Below are positions 30,601 through 37,851 of a DNA stretch of 64,000 nt, in pieces; position 1 is the stretch's first letter; each line of letters starts with the position of its first letter. Both the position numbers and the translations under genes were made by a program. This DNA is from Gemmobacter aquaticus (GTDB lineage: Bacteria > Pseudomonadota > Alphaproteobacteria > Rhodobacterales > Rhodobacteraceae). The notes beneath the pieces are model-generated. The model saw only the letters and a program-made list of their open reading frames with translations, did no database searches and was not told where the DNA came from. The stretch spans positions 1-64,000 of the forward strand of contig NZ_VOAK01000022.1 of NCBI RefSeq assembly GCF_007859075.1, written 5' to 3'.

Positions 30601-31068
30601 CAGAAGGAACATGCCCGTGCCGTCGACCAGATCGCGGTTCGAGCACAGGTTGAAGTAGAAATACGACCCCATGCCGCAGCCGGCATAGACGCCGATCGCG
30701 CCCTTGAAAGCCTCGGGCACATGGCCTGCATCCTCCATCGCCTCCCACGCCACCTCAAGGAAATGGCGGTGCTGAGGATCAAGGATGGCGGCCTCTTTCG
30801 GCGAGAAGCCAAAGAAGTCGGCGTCGAAATGCTCGAACTTTTCCAGAATGGACGCTGCCGGCACATAGTTGCGGTGGCGCATCTTCGTCGGGCTTTCGCC
30901 GTTCTCCAGCAACTCGGCTTCAGACAGGTGGCGGATGCATTCGATGCCGTTGCGCAAATTCTCCCAGTATTCGGCGATCGAATACGAACCCGGAAGATGC
31001 GCCGCCATACCGACAATTGCGATGTCCGTCTCGGAAACCTGAGACTGCTTCAGACCGTCTTTCGACAT
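24673..31068 (-). CDS. Type I polyketide synthase, KS-AT-KR-DH-ACP-TE
   Basis: A 2131-residue single-module synthase. KS (about 12-440) has Cys187, His323 and His363. AT (about 535-890) has Ser635 in GHSMGE, and IAAHS (731-735) where HAFH or YASH usually reports the extender, so specificity is uncertain. KR (about 1160-1360) has GGFGGIG (1167-1173), Tyr1326 and a VDD motif of the B-type. DH (about 1395-1660) has His1412, Gly1417, Pro1422 and Asp1580 in HPALLD. ACP has Ser1793 in FFALGGHSL. The thioesterase has Ser1939 in GGFSGGG, Asp1966 and His2096. DH follows KR, the reverse of the usual order. The start ATG at 31068 has AGGAG; the open frame extends 84 codons more without homology. Confidence 0.93.
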   Translation of the reverse strand: MSKDGLKQSQVSETDIAIVGMAAHLPGSYSIAEYWENLRNGIECIRHLSEAELLENGESPTKMRHRNYVPAASILEKFEHFDADFFGFSPKEAAILDPQHRHFLEVAWEAMEDAGHVPEAFKGAIGVYAGCGMGSYFYFNLCSNRDLVDGTGMFLLRHTGNDKDFLSTRVSHIFDLKGPSINIQTACSTSLVAVHYAAQALLNGECDMALAGGVTIELPHARGYVFNEGEILSPDGHCHAFDHRAQGTVFGSGAGCVVLRRAVDAIRDGDHIWAILKGSAVNNDGAAKAGYLAPSVEGQARCVAEAQAIAGVTSDTVDYVECHGTGTYLGDPIEVAALTQGFAESAETVGTCRIGSVKTNIGHLDTAAGVASLIKVALSLHHRQMPPSLGYEAPNPAIDFETSPFRVNDRLTDWTATDHPRRAGVNSLGVGGTNAHAVLEEAPERAPSDESLWPFQPIVISAKSKAALDGQAARLAAHLRAHPEQPLADVAWTLKEGRRAFEKRRVLVAESHAEAADLLEGKDPRRVFNHDFLEHPEVVFMFPGGGAQYAGMARDLYATEPEFKDWMDRGLDILQPKLAYDIRALWLPEQGGEAAANERLKKPSVQLPLIMITEYALAKLYESWGVSPAALIGHSMGENTAACLAGVMSFEDCIGLVHLRGQLFDTVPPGGMLSVPLDEAVLRPRLTGDLDMASVNAPGLCVVSGPDAALAALAAELGKEEVETQRIQIDIAAHSRMLEPILGRFGDYLRSIRLNPPQLPIISNRTGLPLTAEQAMSPDYWVQHLRNTVMFQQGMAHLMAEPGRVYMEMGPGRAMSSLAQANGVSAGQVIPALRHPEQKMADDAWHIATIARLWACGVAVDWEPIWGGQRRVKVPLPTYAFQRKPYFIAPAATQVIQAEALPMKVEDIGQWGWQPVWKPKAADGDLETAERHSWLVFADEVGLAAQVVAQLRAAGQDVVTVRTGDAFARDGEGGYILNPERGREGYDQLVRDLVASGHAPDRIAHFWLVTDRETFRPGSSFFHRNIEQGFYALMFLGQAMAEENLPRPIHVSVVTTGAAQVKDEGLPYPEKAAVAGPVKVIPRELPGVTCATLDVVLPPQPKGWRAKADPAATERLALQICEDLLSDPANSAAALRGEKRFERALRKLPLTEGGLVLAEGAPVLITGGFGGIGLTLAERLATERKAKLVLIARRELPAREKWAAHVARYGAADAVGRRILAVQRLESLGAEVMVARADVCNAEEMRAAIAKAEQSFGKLRAVIHAAGVVDDGPLMTKSPAAVEEVFAPKLHGTHVLHDLFPDGSLDLMVLFSSTSTVTGPAGQVDYVAANEYLNAYAQSRKQGKTRVLALNWGIWSDVGMAAEALAERTGTQPPAPKLPVSRPMLDESTYDRSGARVFSTRLATDRWILDGHRTKDGTALIPGTGYVEIAAEVAAEEGWTGFELRDLMFFRALDVADGAAREMRVRLAPSDEGYAFEVRSGHEVRGRTGFALNAQGRLMPVSGKPGQIDPAAIAARCAAPVEDLRGIRSPQEEHLNFGPRWRVLHRMALGQGEGVASLTLPLSAQTDLSQGWLMHPALLDLATGWAMGLISGYRPDHLWVPVSYGRIRVWQAMPARVVSWVRNAGANRGDGPVAVFDVTLADDAGNVVAEIEGFTIRKLEGALKQKPPAERDMEFDAAEAGAKPASPQEERLVHNLSQGILAEEGAEAFVRALATGQPQVIVSSLDLPTLVRQADQAEAARPEGQTFARPDLDSEYVEPRNDIERTLVGFWQELLGVGQVGVEDDFFALGGHSLIAVRLFAMVKKAFRVDFPISILFEAPTIAACAALIEERIGPQDSGAPNPRPETPKRRFTHLVAMHEGGGSQKRPFFLVAGMFGNVLNLRHLAQLLGGDRPFYGLQARGLFGDAEPHRTLPDAARDYIAEVRQVQPHGPYLLGGFSGGGLTAWEMARQLEAEGEEVSLLVLLDTPLPMRPPLTRIDRILIRLAELRERGPRYIVDWAKARYAWEMQKRRPKLATETTHQFHNAEIEAAFREAISIYALPLRKGATALFRPPLDPRWKVTNGHWVSSAREYVFPDNDLTRFAPELTVHEVPGDHDSMVLEPNVRVMAARLREVIAEAEGSAPALREAAE

Positions 31069-31817
31069 GCACTCCTGCCAAGTCACTTTGCGGCTCGCGC
31101 CGGCATTTGAAAATGAATGTCCCCCCCGTTTCGGGTCGGGAGGTTCCTCTGTCGAACTTATCGCATCGGACCGCCCGATGATACCCGGAGCGATGCCTTT
31201 GCGGTACCTTCCCCCCCGCGGCGACAATGCCATATTGATGCCACATTTGAGCATGGCTTCTCGCGTCAGGGTGGCAAGACATAGCCCTTCTGCACCATCG
31301 ATGTGTCCCCGATGGGGCATACTGGTGCAGTTCTATGGACAATCGCGCATTTCACAAGTGACGTTAGGGCAAGCAGATTGGCCGCTGAGCCCTGCTTTTT
31401 GGGGCGGCCAGGGCTGGCGTGCTCCCCTCGCCTTATGGGAAAACGTCGGTTTGCGGCAGGATCGCCACAGGATCGAGCAGGGCGAGCCCGGCATGTCATG
31501 GCGCGCTGAACAGCGCCGTCTCAAATTTGCCCGCTCCATGACAGCTCCATTGCCCGCATTGCCCGGTTATTGGTCGGATCTGGAAATCGCGCTCTGGGAT
31601 CCGGGTCAAAAACCGGCCTGGGGCCTCGAATCAGCGATCGATTCGGCGCTGCAGAAACGGCATGAACTGGCTTCCCTGCCGCCGTAGGGCGCCGGTTGAA
31701 TGGGCATACGTTCGGGCGCGATCGATCTCAAAGGCCTCGCACATGGTTTGATCATGCAGTTTCGCTTTGTCTGTGCTATGGGCACGCAAAGATCGATGAA
31801 CAGAGTCATTCTCTTCC
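31069..31817. other. Divergent intergenic region between the biosynthetic cluster and wecB-like gene
   Basis: About 750 bases separate the start of the polyketide synthase (leftward) and the start of the WecB-like transferase (rightward). The length suggests a regulated divergent promoter region. I see no strong terminator, repeat array or clear operator. Part of it (31358-31687) may encode a small protein, listed separately with low confidence. Confidence 0.6.
31358..31687 (+). CDS. Possible small hypothetical protein, unrecognised
   Basis: A 109-codon frame from a GTG at 31358 encodes a Trp-rich, amphipathic sequence (LWENVGLRQDRHRIEQGEPG, SDLEIALWDPGQKPAWGLES). GC at third codon positions is moderate and lower than in neighbouring genes. 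No ribosome binding site precedes the GTG, and the frame is open further upstream to 31067, overlapping the polyketide synthase start on the other strand. I recognise no domain. It could be a genuine small gene, a remnant or a chance frame. Confidence 0.25.
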   Translation: MTLGQADWPLSPAFWGGQGWRAPLALWENVGLRQDRHRIEQGEPGMSWRAEQRRLKFARSMTAPLPALPGYWSDLEIALWDPGQKPAWGLESAIDSALQKRHELASLPP

Positions 31818-32564
31818 ATGCAATTCCGTTTCGAAGACACAACAATCTCCGTCAACATTCCGCATGCAGCGGGCCTGCTCTCGGCCGTCCGGGCCAGGCT
31901 GGCAGCGCGTCAGGGATTTGCGCTTGCGACAATCAACCTCGACCACCTTGTCAAGCTGAAGTCTGACCCCGCCTTCCGCCGCGCCTATGCCGCACAGGAT
32001 CTTGTAGTGGCCGATGGCAACCCGATCGTCTGGCTGTCAAAGGCCGCGCGCCGACCAGTATCATTGGTCCCGGGATCCGAGATGGTCCTGCCGCTTGCCA
32101 GGCTTGCCGCGCAGACCGGGCGCAAGGTAGCCCTCTTGGGGGCGACTGAAGAGACACTAAAAAAGGCCGCTGACGCCATCCGGGCTGAGGCTCCGGGCAT
32201 CGACATCGCCCTGACCATTGCCCCGCCCATGGGGTTTTACCCCGATGGCCCCGAGGCCGCCGCCATGCTGAAGCAATTGCAAGAGGCCGACATCGGCCTG
32301 ACCTTCCTCGCGCTCGGCGCACCGAAGCAAGAGCGATTGGCCGCCCGTGGACGTGAACTCGCGCCGAATGTCGGCTTCGCCAGCATCGGTGCGGGTCTCG
32401 ATTTTCTGGCCGGTTCGCAGGTCCGCGCGCCGCAATGGGCGCAGACCATCGCGATGGAATGGGCATGGCGCATGATGTCAAACCCCAAGCGATTGGTGCC
32501 GCGCTACTGGGCCTGCGCGAAATTGCTGCCGGGCGAGTTCATAAAGGCGATCCGGGCGCGCTGA
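31818..32564 (+). CDS. WecB/TagA/CpsF family glycosyltransferase (GT26)
   Basis: A 248-residue transferase of family GT26, whose members add ManNAc, ManNAcA or similar sugars to lipid-linked intermediates in capsule and exopolysaccharide synthesis. Motifs are ATINLDHLVKLKSDP, VADGNPIVW (the conserved Asp-Gly region), KVALLGATEET and LTFLALGAPKQERLAARG, all typical of the family. It opens the polysaccharide gene region and ends back to back with the next, oppositely oriented transferase. The ribosome binding site is weak. Confidence 0.9.
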   Translation: MQFRFEDTTISVNIPHAAGLLSAVRARLAARQGFALATINLDHLVKLKSDPAFRRAYAAQDLVVADGNPIVWLSKAARRPVSLVPGSEMVLPLARLAAQTGRKVALLGATEETLKKAADAIRAEAPGIDIALTIAPPMGFYPDGPEAAAMLKQLQEADIGLTFLALGAPKQERLAARGRELAPNVGFASIGAGLDFLAGSQVRAPQWAQTIAMEWAWRMMSNPKRLVPRYWACAKLLPGEFIKAIRAR

Positions 32565-33518
32565 TCACTTGTATTCGATCAGGCCGCGCCGACGGCCGAT
32601 CAGCCGGCCAAGATAGAAGCCGAGCGCGCCCTGCGCCTCTGGCAGCTTGCCCAGAACAGTAAAGAACGCCGTTCGCCACCCCAACCGGGGTGCGAGCCGC
32701 GCCATCTGCAGCGGCCAGGCCAGCAGCAGAAGCAACCCCGCCGGGTGGATCAGCCCTGCCACAAGCGCCACCACGGGAACTCCTGCCCCCCAGATCAATG
32801 CGCGGCGCGTCTCTCGCAGCCAGTGCTTCTCTGGCGCGCGACCATAGCGCCAGGCGCCTTCGGCAAAGGCATGTCCCGCGCGGCGGGAGCGTTGCCACCA
32901 CTGGCCAAAGCGGGTCATCGCGGCATCATGCAGGGTCATCTCGGCATCAATGCGCCAGACCTCGCCACCGGCACGACGCAGGCGCAAGCAGAGATCCGGC
33001 TCCTCGCCCGCGATCAGCGTGGGATCATAGCCGCCAACGGCCTGAACGGCAGAATAGCTCATCAACGCATCCCCGCCGCAGGCCAGCGCTTCACCCACCG
33101 GCGTATCCCATTCGGCATCGCACAGGCGGTTGTAGATCGTTGCGTCCGGGTATCGTTCGCGCCGGCGCCCGCAGACCACGACGGCACGCGGATGATCTGC
33201 CATTGCGCGCAAGGCGGTGGAGACCCAGTCGGCCCTGACCTCGCAATCGCCATCCACCAGTTGCACAAAATCCGGCGCGTCGGCCGCCAGTGCCGCAAGC
33301 CCCGCATTCCGCGCGCGCGCGGCCGTAAAAGGGACGGACATGTCCAGCGCGACAACCTCGGCTCCGCGCGCATGGGCTGTGGTGAGGCTGTCATCGGTTG
33401 ATCCGCTGTCAACATAGATCACGCGCCGCACCTGTGGGCGCAAGCTGTCAAGACAGACCGCCAGACGGGCACCTTCATTACGCCCGATCACTACTGCATC
33501 AACCCGATCCGTCACCAT
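32565..33518 (-). CDS. Glycosyltransferase family 2
   Basis: A 317-residue GT-A glycosyltransferase. The N-terminus VDAVVIGRNEGARL and IYVDSGSTDDSL are nucleotide-sugar-binding segments; FVQLVDGDCEVRADW supplies the DxD-type metal site and ALACGGDALMSYSA precedes the GEEPDLCLRLRRAG acceptor-side motif. A hydrophobic stretch near the C-terminus (AGVPVVALVAGLIHPAGLLLLLAWP) suggests membrane association. The ATG at 33518 has GGAGAGGCGGA just upstream. It lies among exopolysaccharide genes; donor and acceptor are unknown. Confidence 0.88.
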   Translation of the reverse strand: MVTDRVDAVVIGRNEGARLAVCLDSLRPQVRRVIYVDSGSTDDSLTTAHARGAEVVALDMSVPFTAARARNAGLAALAADAPDFVQLVDGDCEVRADWVSTALRAMADHPRAVVVCGRRRERYPDATIYNRLCDAEWDTPVGEALACGGDALMSYSAVQAVGGYDPTLIAGEEPDLCLRLRRAGGEVWRIDAEMTLHDAAMTRFGQWWQRSRRAGHAFAEGAWRYGRAPEKHWLRETRRALIWGAGVPVVALVAGLIHPAGLLLLLAWPLQMARLAPRLGWRTAFFTVLGKLPEAQGALGFYLGRLIGRRRGLIEYK

Positions 33519-33997
33519 TCCGCCTCTCCGCCACCTTGGGCAACCGCTGCTTGGCATGTCGCGCTCGTGCTGCCAAGCACGCCGGCGCCTTCGACCACAG
33601 ATTCGGGCATATCAGCACCGTTCCGGAAACAGCAGACGCTCATTTTTGACCATTCCGCATAGTCAGGCCGCCTGCCTGGGGGCGTATGGTGAAAACTGCA
33701 TCGAATCTTCAGGTTTTTGATCACTGGCGACCCGCGTTGAAAGCCGATGCATCCCCATCGGCCTTTCATTCAGGTGCGCGATCTGATAGGCATTTCTTGA
33801 CGATCAGGGACTTCGGCGCCAGCGCGTCACCAGCCGCGCATCCTGGCACGTTCCTGAGGGTCACCCGAATTCACGGGTTGGTTGATTTGTTTTCATACGG
33901 CTTTTTCGCCGCGCTGCTGGAGTTCCCGGGACTAAGAATGGTGAAGCATAGAAGTCTGGTCCCGCAAGGCAGGGCGGCCGCAGTTGCTGCAGGTTCA
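33519..33997. other. Intergenic region upstream of the CpsD-like gene
   Basis: Nearly 480 bases lie between two divergent starts. The frame of the rightward ATPase gene stays open back to 33686, but that stretch has no recognisable homology and no ribosome binding site. Sequences such as TTGACG at about 33798 and the AT-rich tract near 33880-33905 could be promoter elements. No repeats or terminators stand out. Confidence 0.5.
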
Positions 33998-34888
33998 ATG
34001 ATCAAGAAAGACGATATCACACACGACCTGGTGGAGACCGATACGGCGCAGGCGCGACCGGTAAAGGGACTTCCGACATTCCGGTCACGCAATTCCGTCG
34101 CCCCGCGTGGCGAGGAAACCACAAGATCATCAATGCGGCGTGGCCTGATGAAGGCCACCGGCGGCAATCCCGATATTGCCTGGAACTCGCTGGCCACAAT
34201 CACGCTGGATCTTGCAGAGGTGGCCCGGCATGGGCTGTTTCCGCAGGCGGCCGATCACCCGGTGACGGCGAAGTTCGACATCCTGCGCACCCAGATGCTG
34301 CAGGCAATGTCCGAACGTGAATGGGTGCGCATCGCCGTCACTTCGCCCACGCACGGCTGCGGAAAAAGCCTTGTTGCGGCGAACCTTGCGCTCGCGATGG
34401 GCCGGCTTCCTTCGGTGCGCACGGTTCTTGTGGACCTTGAACTCCGCCATCCTGAACTTGCGCATATGTTCGGGGCCGACGTCGGCCCTCTGGGCGAGAT
34501 GCTGACGGGCGAGCAGCCGATTGAAAGCCATGTCCGGCGCCTCGGTGAAAATCTTGCTCTGGTTCTGAACAACCAAGCCATCATCGGCTCGGCTGAATCC
34601 CTGCTTTCTCCTGAAACAGCGGAAACGCTTGCCGTGCTGGAGCAGACGCTTCAGCCCAATGTGATGATTTTTGATCTGCCGCCGGCGCTTGGCTCTGACG
34701 ACGTGCTTTCAATCCTGCCGTTGGTCGATGCGGTGCTGCTTGTCGCAGATGGCACGCGGACGACGGCTGACGACATCCGCGCCTGCAGCCACCTGATTGA
34801 GGGCCGGTCGAGCCTTCTCGGCGTTGTTCTGAACCGCGCAAGCGATCTGAAGCAGGATCGCTATCGGTACAGCAAGAAGCGGGGTTGA
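33998..34888 (+). CDS. CpsD/CapB-type polysaccharide-regulating P-loop ATPase (bacterial tyrosine kinase-like)
   Basis: A protein of about 296 residues with a MinD/BY-kinase P-loop fold. Walker A is SPTHGCGKS (116-124), Walker A' is VLVDLELR with Asp146 and Walker B is VMIFDLPPA. The C-terminus DRYRYSKKRG has only two tyrosines, unlike the Tyr-rich tails of classic BY-kinases, so autophosphorylation may be limited. It lies 4 bases upstream of the Wzz-like gene, the usual two-protein arrangement controlling polymer length and export. The start is uncertain: 33938 and a longer frame from 33686 are possible. Confidence 0.85.
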   Translation: MIKKDDITHDLVETDTAQARPVKGLPTFRSRNSVAPRGEETTRSSMRRGLMKATGGNPDIAWNSLATITLDLAEVARHGLFPQAADHPVTAKFDILRTQMLQAMSEREWVRIAVTSPTHGCGKSLVAANLALAMGRLPSVRTVLVDLELRHPELAHMFGADVGPLGEMLTGEQPIESHVRRLGENLALVLNNQAIIGSAESLLSPETAETLAVLEQTLQPNVMIFDLPPALGSDDVLSILPLVDAVLLVADGTRTTADDIRACSHLIEGRSSLLGVVLNRASDLKQDRYRYSKKRG

Positions 34889-34892
34889 AGCG

Positions 34893-36119
34893 ATGGGACC
34901 GATTCAGACCATTGAAGACCTGATCAACCTGTTGCGTCGTCGCGGCGTCATGATGGCATTGATCATCACGCTCGCCGCCAGCGCGACGCTCGCCCATGTC
35001 CTGATGCGCCCCGAGATCTATGAGGCCATCGCCGTCATCCAGGTTCAGTCGCCATCCGTTGGCGGTGAGGAATCACAAAGCAGCAACCAGATTGCCCGTC
35101 TGCTGCAGACCACCGAACAGCAACTGACGACCCGCGAGAGTTTGCTGGAGATGATCGAGCGGCATAACCTGTTCTCGGACACCGAGGGCATGAATGACGA
35201 CAACAAGATCTACGCCATGCGGACGGCCGTGACCTTCCAGAGCATCGCGACCGCCTCGCAACAGGCGTTTGGATCGCCTACCTCCGTCTCGGCGCTGACC
35301 ATCACGGTTCGCTTGGGCGAGGCAGAGCAGGCCGCGCGGGTGGCGAACGATTTTGCCCAGAATGTTCTCGACCGATCCATCGCAAGCCAGGCGAGCCGTG
35401 CGCGCGACGCCGCAACCTTCTTTCAGACGGAAGAAGAGCGGATCTCGCGCCAGATCAGTGCGCTTGAGGACGAAATTGAACGGTTCAAGGCGGCCAACCC
35501 CGTCGTTGACGAGGGAACCATCGCCGGAGAGCGTGCCACGATCGATGCGGAAATCCGGGCGGTGAGCCAGGAGATTCTGGCCGCGCAGGCCGAGCTGGCT
35601 TCGCTGCGCGAGAAGGACCGCCTGCGCGAAACGGATCGTCGCCGGATTATCGATCTTGAGGCACGTGAAACCGTGCTGAAGACCCAACGTGCCGCGCTGG
35701 AGGGACAACGCGAAAACCTTGTGGATCGCGTGGCACGCACGCCCGAGATCGAGCGGCAACTGGGCGCCTATGCGCGCAACCTCGAGCAGTTGCAGTCGCA
35801 GTTCCAGTCGGTCAGCGAGCGTAAGGTGGATGCAGAAACCACCTTGCGCCTGGAGCAAGAGAACCATGCAGACCGCTTTAGTCTGCTGGAGCGTGCGGTG
35901 GTGCCCGAGTATCCCGTCGGCGGCGGGCGCAAAAAACTGCTGTTTGCCGGAACCATGGGCGGGATCATCGCGGCGTTCGGTCTTGCCTTGCTGCTTGAGA
36001 CGATGAACCCGGTGATCCGGACATCCGGCCAGATGCAGCGCCAGCTGGGGATCCGCCCGGTCATCACACTGCCCGAGCTCGATCTTGCCAAGGGGCGGCC
36101 GAAGCCAGAACGAACCTGA
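34893..36119 (+). CDS. Wzz/GumC-type polysaccharide chain-length determinant protein
   Basis: A 408-residue inner-membrane protein of the polysaccharide co-polymerase family. One transmembrane helix lies near residues 19-38 and a second near 350-372; the periplasmic part between them is dominated by coiled coil (about 165-310, rich in EEERISRQISALEDEIERF-type heptads). A Wzz-type Pro-containing segment (VVPEYPVGGGRKKLL) precedes the second helix. It partners the ATPase encoded 4 bases upstream and ends before a strong terminator. No fused kinase domain is present. Confidence 0.9.
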   Translation: MGPIQTIEDLINLLRRRGVMMALIITLAASATLAHVLMRPEIYEAIAVIQVQSPSVGGEESQSSNQIARLLQTTEQQLTTRESLLEMIERHNLFSDTEGMNDDNKIYAMRTAVTFQSIATASQQAFGSPTSVSALTITVRLGEAEQAARVANDFAQNVLDRSIASQASRARDAATFFQTEEERISRQISALEDEIERFKAANPVVDEGTIAGERATIDAEIRAVSQEILAAQAELASLREKDRLRETDRRRIIDLEARETVLKTQRAALEGQRENLVDRVARTPEIERQLGAYARNLEQLQSQFQSVSERKVDAETTLRLEQENHADRFSLLERAVVPEYPVGGGRKKLLFAGTMGGIIAAFGLALLLETMNPVIRTSGQMQRQLGIRPVITLPELDLAKGRPKPERT

Positions 36120-36130
36120 GACAATCAACA

Positions 36131-36167
36131 AAAAGCCCCGCCGTCTTATTCAGACGGCGGGGCTTTT
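36131..36167. terminator. Strong bidirectional terminator
   Basis: A perfect 16-bp stem (36131-36146 with 36152-36167) with a 5-base loop has an A-run on one side and a T-run on the other. It serves both the Wzz-like gene ending at 36119 (rightward) and the priming transferase ending at 36185 (leftward). Confidence 0.95.
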
Positions 36168-36184
36168 TTCTGTTTGGTCAGAGA

Positions 36185-36892
36185 TCAGCAGCCAGTTCCG
36201 CCCGTGACGACCGATACCGTCCGAACAAGGATCTTGGCGTCGGCGACGAAGCTGACCTCGCGCTCATAGACCGCATCATACTCAGCGCGCGCCTCAAAGG
36301 TCGTGCGATTGCGACCAGCGGTCTGCCAGTAGCCGGTGATGCCCGGACGCAGGCGATAGTAGGCCATGCCAGGATAGATTGCTTGCTGGTTCAGCATCAT
36401 CGGACGCGGCCCCACCAAGCTCATATCGCCAATCAGCACGTTCCAGAGCTGCGGCAGTTCATCGAGCGAGCTTTTGCGCAGGAAGCGTCCAAAGGGCGTG
36501 ATCCGCGGATCGTTCTTCAGCTTCTGGATGGCATCCCACTCGGCGCGGGCTTCCGGGTTCTCGGCAAGGTGGCGCGCCATACGTTCGTCGGCATCCACAA
36601 CCATCGACCGCAGCTTCCACATGCGGAAGGCGCGACCGTTCATGCCGACGCGTTGCTGGGTGTAGAACGCCTTTCCACCATCGCGTGACACCGCAATTGC
36701 GAGGCCAGCAACCAGCGGAACGACGATCGGGGCAGCCAAAACAACAGCGGTAACGTCGAGCGCACGCTTGAAAAAGCGACGGTAGACGCCATGCTTGGCA
36801 ACTTTTTGTGTATCAGAGGCCTGAGAAACGATGGCCTTTGTATCGAATTGAACAGAACGTGCGTTATCAAAATTTTCGTAGGTAATCGTCAT
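36185..36892 (-). CDS. exoY: ExoY/WcaJ-type undecaprenyl-phosphate sugar-1-phosphate transferase
   Basis: A 235-residue priming transferase that loads the first sugar-1-phosphate (often galactose or glucose) onto undecaprenyl phosphate. After a single membrane segment (about 45-68), the family motifs follow in order: FYTQQRVGMNGRAFRMWKLRSM, LRKSSLDELPQLWNVL, GDMSLVGPRP and LRPGITGYWQTAGRN. The short form, without the N-terminal multi-helix domain of WbaP/WcaJ, matches ExoY. This is the committed first step for the exopolysaccharide made by the surrounding genes. A long upstream region (36893-37337) holds its promoter. Confidence 0.92.
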   Translation of the reverse strand: MTITYENFDNARSVQFDTKAIVSQASDTQKVAKHGVYRRFFKRALDVTAVVLAAPIVVPLVAGLAIAVSRDGGKAFYTQQRVGMNGRAFRMWKLRSMVVDADERMARHLAENPEARAEWDAIQKLKNDPRITPFGRFLRKSSLDELPQLWNVLIGDMSLVGPRPMMLNQQAIYPGMAYYRLRPGITGYWQTAGRNRTTFEARAEYDAVYEREVSFVADAKILVRTVSVVTGGTGC

Positions 36893-37337
36893 CGTCTTTC
36901 ACCTGTTAACCAGATTGCGACCAAGAACATCGCCACACACCAATGGATGTGAAGATGTCCGCGGATATCTCGGCACTCTTCACAACCGCCTTACGAACCG
37001 GCACCCATAACTCAGGCAACCTGCCCACGGGTCATATTACCCCGTAAACTTCATACACTTCTATAGTGATCGGCGGCTTTGGCGTGGGATACTTGCGAAG
37101 TTCGGTGGAAAAACCACACACCCTCTCGCCGGTATGATGACGCAGTGCAGCATGCCACAACCTTAGGAAGAAAGATGCAGGACGGCACTGCACCGACGGC
37201 CAAAGGTGATTCGCTATCTTGGGGAACAGAGCGCTTGCCACGCGCTGGCTCACTTGGGCCAGAGTCAATACTTGAGCGCTTATCTAAGGTATTGGACGAA
37301 TCGAGGTGGCGGATACCAGCCGTTGACGGGGCGCCGA
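36893..37337. other. Intergenic region upstream of exoY
   Basis: About 445 bases without a convincing gene. It must contain the leftward promoter of exoY and the 3' end of the small membrane protein gene at 37338. Short open frames on both strands lack ribosome binding sites and coding bias. A small inverted repeat (ACGGG...CCCGT near 37025-37045) is the only structure I noticed. Confidence 0.5.
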
Positions 37338-37562
37338 TCAGGCCTGGTTCCGGCGGGAATCTGCCGAAACATGCACAAGCGCGGGCGGCCCCGGAATGTG
37401 CCGCGCAATGCCGCTAGCGGCAATGAGGAACAGCGCCACGCCAGCCATGCCACCCACCGGATAAGCAAACAACACCACCAGTAGCGGCGCACCAACGATC
37501 AAAGCCCAGAGCACGGCAAAGAGGCCAGAGACAATACCCGAGATCATCACACCAATCGCCAT
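37338..37562 (-). CDS. Small hypothetical membrane protein
   Basis: A 74-residue protein with two hydrophobic segments (about 1-22 and 25-48), each Gly/Ala/Val rich, followed by a short polar tail. The ATG at 37562 has GAGGGA at a good distance, which supports real translation. I recognise no family. Its position between exoY and a group 1 glycosyltransferase suggests a link with polysaccharide assembly, but there is no direct evidence. Confidence 0.6.
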   Translation of the reverse strand: MAIGVMISGIVSGLFAVLWALIVGAPLLVVLFAYPVGGMAGVALFLIAASGIARHIPGPPALVHVSADSRRNQA

Positions 37563-37851
37563 ATCGTCCCTCGTTTCTTGTTCGGGCGGGAATCGCTGCC
37601 CGTTAACGAAGGCTAGAAATCGATTGGGGCAAAAACTTGTTCACAGTTCAGCGGATTGAGGGCCAAGCGCACAAAACCGGGTTTGTTTTCAACGCCATTC
37701 CGGCAAGGTCGATCCAACTCGGCGTTCTTCACGGGGATTCGGCCACAGCTATAGGCGCATGCACGCCAAGCCACGATCCTTGCCATTGTTCGGTCACAGG
37801 GTTCTGTGACAAGCTTGCACGACCATTCGAAGAGCCGCTTGGACACATATC

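Noticed and set aside
33686-33997. Longer N-terminus for the CpsD-like ATPase
   Set aside because: No ribosome binding site and no family similarity before about residue 80 of that frame; an internal start is more likely.
37563-37625. Degenerate CtrA-like site (TCTA-N7-TTAAC on the minus strand) before the small membrane protein
   Set aside because: Only one half-site matches the consensus, so it is too weak to report as a site.
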